Source: Pseudomonadota bacterium
GTDB lineage: Bacteria; Pseudomonadota; Alphaproteobacteria; Caulobacterales; Caulobacteraceae
Reading direction: 5' to 3'
Length of the DNA: 8,607 nt
Assembly (NCBI GenBank): GCA_023445955.1
Contig: JAEXJH010000139.1
Coordinates: forward strand, 1 to 8,607
Shown here: positions 6,669 to 8,607 of the stretch, one piece after another
Layout: each line of letters begins with the position of its first letter
Numbering within the stretch: position 1 is the stretch's first letter
Position numbers and translations under genes: made by a program
Notes under the pieces: generated by a model
Told to the model about the DNA's origin: nothing
The model's database searches: none
What the model saw: only the letters and a program-made list of their open reading frames with translations

Positions 6669-7319
6669 TCACCAGGCCGCCGCGCGTCCGTTCGCCAGCC
6701 CAGCCCGGAACAGGCGTCGCTCGGCCTTCTTGCCGCCCTTGACGATCACTGGCCGCTCGGCGCCGCGCAGCAGCGGCAGGTCGTCCAGGCTGTCGGTATA
6801 GGCATAGGCCCAGCGCGCGCCGTGACCGGCTTCGGCCAAGGCCTGGCACTTGCGCTGGTTGCGGCAGTGGACGTCGGCGACCCAGCCGCCGCCCTGGCGT
6901 TTCAGCGAGGTGCCGATCACTTCGATGGGATGACCCAGCGGCCCGATCAGCGCCTGGGCCAGGAGGGCCGGCGCAGCTGTGACGACCACCACGCGATCGC
7001 CGGCGTCGATATGGCCCTGCAGGGTGGCGAGGCCGCCGGGGCGCCAGGCGAGGGGGCCTTGGCCAGTCCGGAAGGTTTCGCCGAACCGGGCGCACGATTC
7101 TCGCAACGCCCGCTCGCCGAGCCCGGCCGTGGCGATCCATAGCAGGATCGAGGCGCCGAGCCGACGCGTGCGCGGGATGATCACCAGCGGCGCGGCGATC
7201 GGAGCGACGGCCAGGACCGCCAGGGCGCGCAGGGGCGAGCGCTTGACCCGACCCCAGAGCCAAAGGCCCGTGGAATCGCCGTCCAGCAAGGTTCCGTCCA
7301 GGTCGAAGACCGCGAGCAT
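6669..7319 (-). CDS. HAD-superfamily phosphatase (IB-like, SerB-related)
   Basis: A 216-residue phosphatase of the haloacid dehalogenase superfamily, which uses an aspartyl-phosphate intermediate. All motifs are visible: motif I FDLDGT with nucleophile D6 and acid/base D8, motif II VVVTAAP with T114, a motif III lysine probably K157 (RNQRKCQAL), and motif IV YTDSLDDLPLL with D176 and D179/D180 binding Mg2+. That set and the length match HAD-IB enzymes such as phosphoserine phosphatase relatives, but the substrate cannot be read. The cap region (about 30-66) has unusually hydrophobic runs (LRALAVLAVAPIAAPLVII and ASILLWIATAGL), suggesting membrane contact or a hydrophobic substrate. ATG 7319 is chosen because GGAGG stands seven bases upstream and the catalytic motif follows at once; the frame stays open far upstream across the rpsB region, but that extension is antisense to rpsB. 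It is divergent from rpsB. Confidence 0.88.
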   Translation of the reverse strand: MLAVFDLDGTLLDGDSTGLWLWGRVKRSPLRALAVLAVAPIAAPLVIIPRTRRLGASILLWIATAGLGERALRESCARFGETFRTGQGPLAWRPGGLATLQGHIDAGDRVVVVTAAPALLAQALIGPLGHPIEVIGTSLKRQGGGWVADVHCRNQRKCQALAEAGHGARWAYAYTDSLDDLPLLRGAERPVIVKGGKKAERRLFRAGLANGRAAAW

Positions 7320-7514
7320 GAGGCGTCCTCCAGCTATGCCGTGGTAACGACGTCGCCGATCCGAGAGGGCCACATCAGTATGTCGGAATGGCGACAGCTT
7401 TCCGCCCGCCTGTGGAGCGTCGGTGGATGCGGCCCGGTTTTGAGGACGGATCTTGCGATTGCGAGCCTGATGGCGGATCAACCGTGCGGACGACGCGGCG
7501 GATCGCGCCTGGGG

Positions 7515-7543
7515 CTTGCTTTTTCTCCGCTGAGGGACTATTT
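7515..7543 (+). promoter_or_regulatory. Candidate rpsB promoter
   Basis: CTTGCT (7515-7520) and CTATTT (7538-7543) are spaced by 17 bases, close to the alphaproteobacterial housekeeping pattern CTTGAC-N17-CTATAT. Transcription would start near 7551, giving a leader of about 125 bases before rpsB. Read by eye; no start-site data. Confidence 0.55.
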
Positions 7544-7602
7544 GCGCCGCCATTCCACACGTGGACGTTCGGTAGCGCCGGGGAGACATCCCAGCGTCGC
7601 CG

Positions 7603-7660
7603 TTCCGGTCCCGCTCCAGAATGGTCTGGAACGGGGGTGTCCGCGGAGGTTCAACCGGAA
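7603..7660 (+). promoter_or_regulatory. Structured 5' leader of rpsB, candidate S2 autoregulatory element
   Basis: A hairpin pairs 7610-7620 (CCCGCTCCAGA) with 7625-7635 (TCTGGAACGGG) around an ATGG loop, with one C/A mismatch in eleven positions. An outer helix pairs TTCCGG (7603-7608) with CCGGAA (7655-7660), enclosing the hairpin and ending directly against the AAGGA at 7662-7666 before the rpsB ATG. Ribosomal protein S2 is known to repress its own mRNA through the leader in E. coli; whether this structure does the same is inference. Confidence 0.5.
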
Positions 7661-7676
7661 AAAGGATTAAGGCCCG

Positions 7677-8507
7677 ATGGCTCTTCCCGAATTCTCCATG
7701 CGTCAGCTCCTGGAAGCCGGCGCCCACTTTGGTCACCAGACGCACCGCTGGAACCCGAAGATGGACCGCTACATCTTCGGTTCGCGCTCGAACATCCACA
7801 TCATCGACCTGTCGCAGTCGATCCCGCTGCTGCACCAAGCCCTGGTGAAGGTCCGTGAAGTCGCCGCCGCCGGCGGCCGCGTGCTGTTCGTCGGCACCAA
7901 GCGCCAGGCCAGCGACCCGGTCGCCACGGCCGCCAAGCGCTGCGCCCAATACTATGTGAACCACCGTTGGCTGGGCGGCACGCTCACCAACTGGCGCACC
8001 GTCTCGGGTTCGATCGCGCGTCTGCGTGAACTCGAAGGCGTTCTGGCCGGCGAAGGCCAAGGCCGTTCCAAGAAGGAACTGCTGCAGCTGACGCGCGAGC
8101 GCGACAAGCTGGAACTGTCGCTGGGCGGCATCATGGACATGGGCGGCATCCCCGACATCATGTTCGTGATCGACACCAACAAGGAAGCGATCGCGATCCT
8201 GGAAGCCCGCAAGCTGAACATCCCGGTCGTCGCCATCCTCGACACCAACTGCGATCCGGACGGCATCACCTATCCGATCCCGGGTAACGACGACGCCGCT
8301 CGCGCTCTGCAGCTGTACTGCGACCTGATCGCTGACGCGGTTCTCGATGGTCTGGCCGCTGGCCAAGCCGGCGCTGGCGTCGACCTGGGCGCCGCCGTGA
8401 ACCCGACCGAGCCGGCCCTGGCCCGCGCTCTGGCTCCGGAAGCTCCGGAAGCCGCCGCTGAGGAGGCTCCGGCCGCCGAAGCCGCCCCGGAATCGGCCGA
8501 AGGCTAA
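7677..8507 (+). CDS. rpsB: 30S ribosomal protein S2
   Basis: Small-subunit ribosomal protein bound at the junction of head and body, needed for the S1-containing active 30S subunit. 276 residues; the first about 230 match the S2 family throughout: [21 protein letters not shown] at the start, [33 protein letters not shown] (about 98-109), [17 protein letters not shown] (about 149-165), and the [27 protein letters not shown] block. Beyond the usual bacterial end (E. coli 241) is an Ala/Glu/Pro-rich acidic tail (about 243-276), common in alphaproteobacteria. ATG 7677 follows AAGGA (10-base spacing) and AAGG (4-base spacing). Codon use is strongly biased to C/G endings, as for a highly expressed gene. 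In nearly all bacteria tsf (EF-Ts) follows; here it would lie just past the window. Confidence 0.97.
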   Translation: MALPEFSMRQLLEAGAHFGHQTHRWNPKMDRYIFGSRSNIHIIDLSQSIPLLHQALVKVREVAAAGGRVLFVGTKRQASDPVATAAKRCAQYYVNHRWLGGTLTNWRTVSGSIARLRELEGVLAGEGQGRSKKELLQLTRERDKLELSLGGIMDMGGIPDIMFVIDTNKEAIAILEARKLNIPVVAILDTNCDPDGITYPIPGNDDAARALQLYCDLIADAVLDGLAAGQAGAGVDLGAAVNPTEPALARALAPEAPEAAAEEAPAAEAAPESAEG

Positions 8508-8516
8508 TTCCAACGC

Positions 8517-8549
8517 GCCTCCCGCCTGGCTCGGCCAGGCCGGGGAGGC
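8517..8549 (+). terminator. Strong GC-rich hairpin after rpsB
   Basis: GCCTCCC (8517-8523) pairs with GGGAGGC (8543-8549), and inside it GCCTGGC (8524-8530) pairs with GCCAGGC (8534-8540) around a TCG loop, with a two-base bulge (8541-8542): fourteen base pairs in all, starting nine bases after the rpsB stop. No T-run follows directly. It may stabilise the rpsB mRNA 3' end or act with the next hairpin as an attenuator before tsf. Confidence 0.65.
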
Positions 8550-8570
8550 CGTCGCGACCCTGACATGCGC

Positions 8571-8607
8571 CCGGGGGCACAACCCCCGGCGGGGGGGGCT
8601 TATTTTT
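8571..8607 (+). terminator. Second hairpin with T-rich tail, attenuator-like
   Basis: CCGGGGG (8571-8577) pairs with CCCCCGG (8583-8589) around CACAA. It is followed by a run of eight G (8591-8598) and then CTTATTTTT to the window edge. The CCCCC can alternatively pair with that later G run, which would place a helix directly against the T-rich tail as in an intrinsic terminator. The two folds exclude each other. The right edge is cut, so the tail may continue. Confidence 0.55.

Larger units (their letters stand above)
7320..7676. other. Divergent intergenic region between the HAD gene and rpsB
   Basis: These 357 bases separate the two divergent starts. The right half holds the rpsB promoter candidate and its structured leader, described separately. 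In the left half (7320-7510) I see the HAD gene's ribosome-binding site but no convincing promoter and no credible gene. Frames that cross the region in either direction are overlapping, arginine/proline-rich and without Shine-Dalgarno sequences. Confidence 0.6.

Noticed and set aside
7388..7858. Plus-strand frame overlapping the rpsB leader and 5' end
   Set aside because: It crosses the rpsB promoter and leader and enters rpsB in another frame; no Shine-Dalgarno and no similarity to a family I recognise.
6669..8582. A 637-codon minus-strand frame running from the rpsB 3' end through the HAD gene
   Set aside because: Its first two thirds are antisense to rpsB and its promoter region, with an out-of-frame-like composition (many Arg, Gln, Asp-Val repeats). 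Only the last 216 codons, from the ATG with GGAGG at 7319, form a recognisable HAD protein.

Overview
The window looks like chromosomal DNA from an alphaproteobacterium of the genus Caulobacter (C. crescentus/vibrioides or a close relative). The evidence is high GC with strong third-position G/C bias, a GAAC-N7-GAAC LexA operator, a ribosomal protein S2 with an Ala/Glu-rich tail, and above all a 29-codon gene with the length, membrane topology, SOS operator and context of sidA, the Caulobacter SOS-induced division inhibitor. Identity is judged by eye; no database search was run.

Layout, left to right. (1) Minus strand, 1-1478: the N-terminal part of a secreted, probably outer-membrane beta-barrel protein that runs off the left edge, preceded 34 bases upstream by a nucleoside hydrolase, probably one operon. 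(2) A divergent control region of about 100 bp holding a perfect alphaproteobacterial LexA box overlapping a -35 element. (3) Plus strand, 1611-5167: sidA and then, 35 bp later, dnaE, the catalytic alpha subunit of DNA polymerase III. (4) A perfect 16-bp AT-rich palindrome on the dnaE stop codon. (5) Plus strand, 5299-6571: a GFA/CENP-V zinc protein, a hairpin, a possible 26-codon upstream ORF, and a SAM-dependent methyltransferase with a GTG start. (6) Minus strand, 6669-7319: a HAD-family (IB-type) phosphatase, convergent with the methyltransferase. (7) A 357-bp divergent gap holding the rpsB promoter and a structured leader. (8) Plus strand, 7677-8507: rpsB, followed by two GC-rich hairpins and a T-rich tail that look like an attenuator before tsf, which would lie just outside the window.

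The most coherent unit is LexA box - sidA - dnaE. The sequence suggests that one SOS-controlled promoter drives both a membrane micropeptide that blocks constriction through the divisome and, by read-through, the replicative polymerase. The second regulatory cluster is around rpsB: a 5' leader able to fold next to the ribosome-binding site, as expected for S2 autoregulation, and a 3' attenuator-like region. The remaining genes (GFA protein, methyltransferase, HAD phosphatase, nucleoside hydrolase) are recognisable families without a precise substrate. I see no mobile elements, CRISPR arrays, rRNA or tRNA genes.
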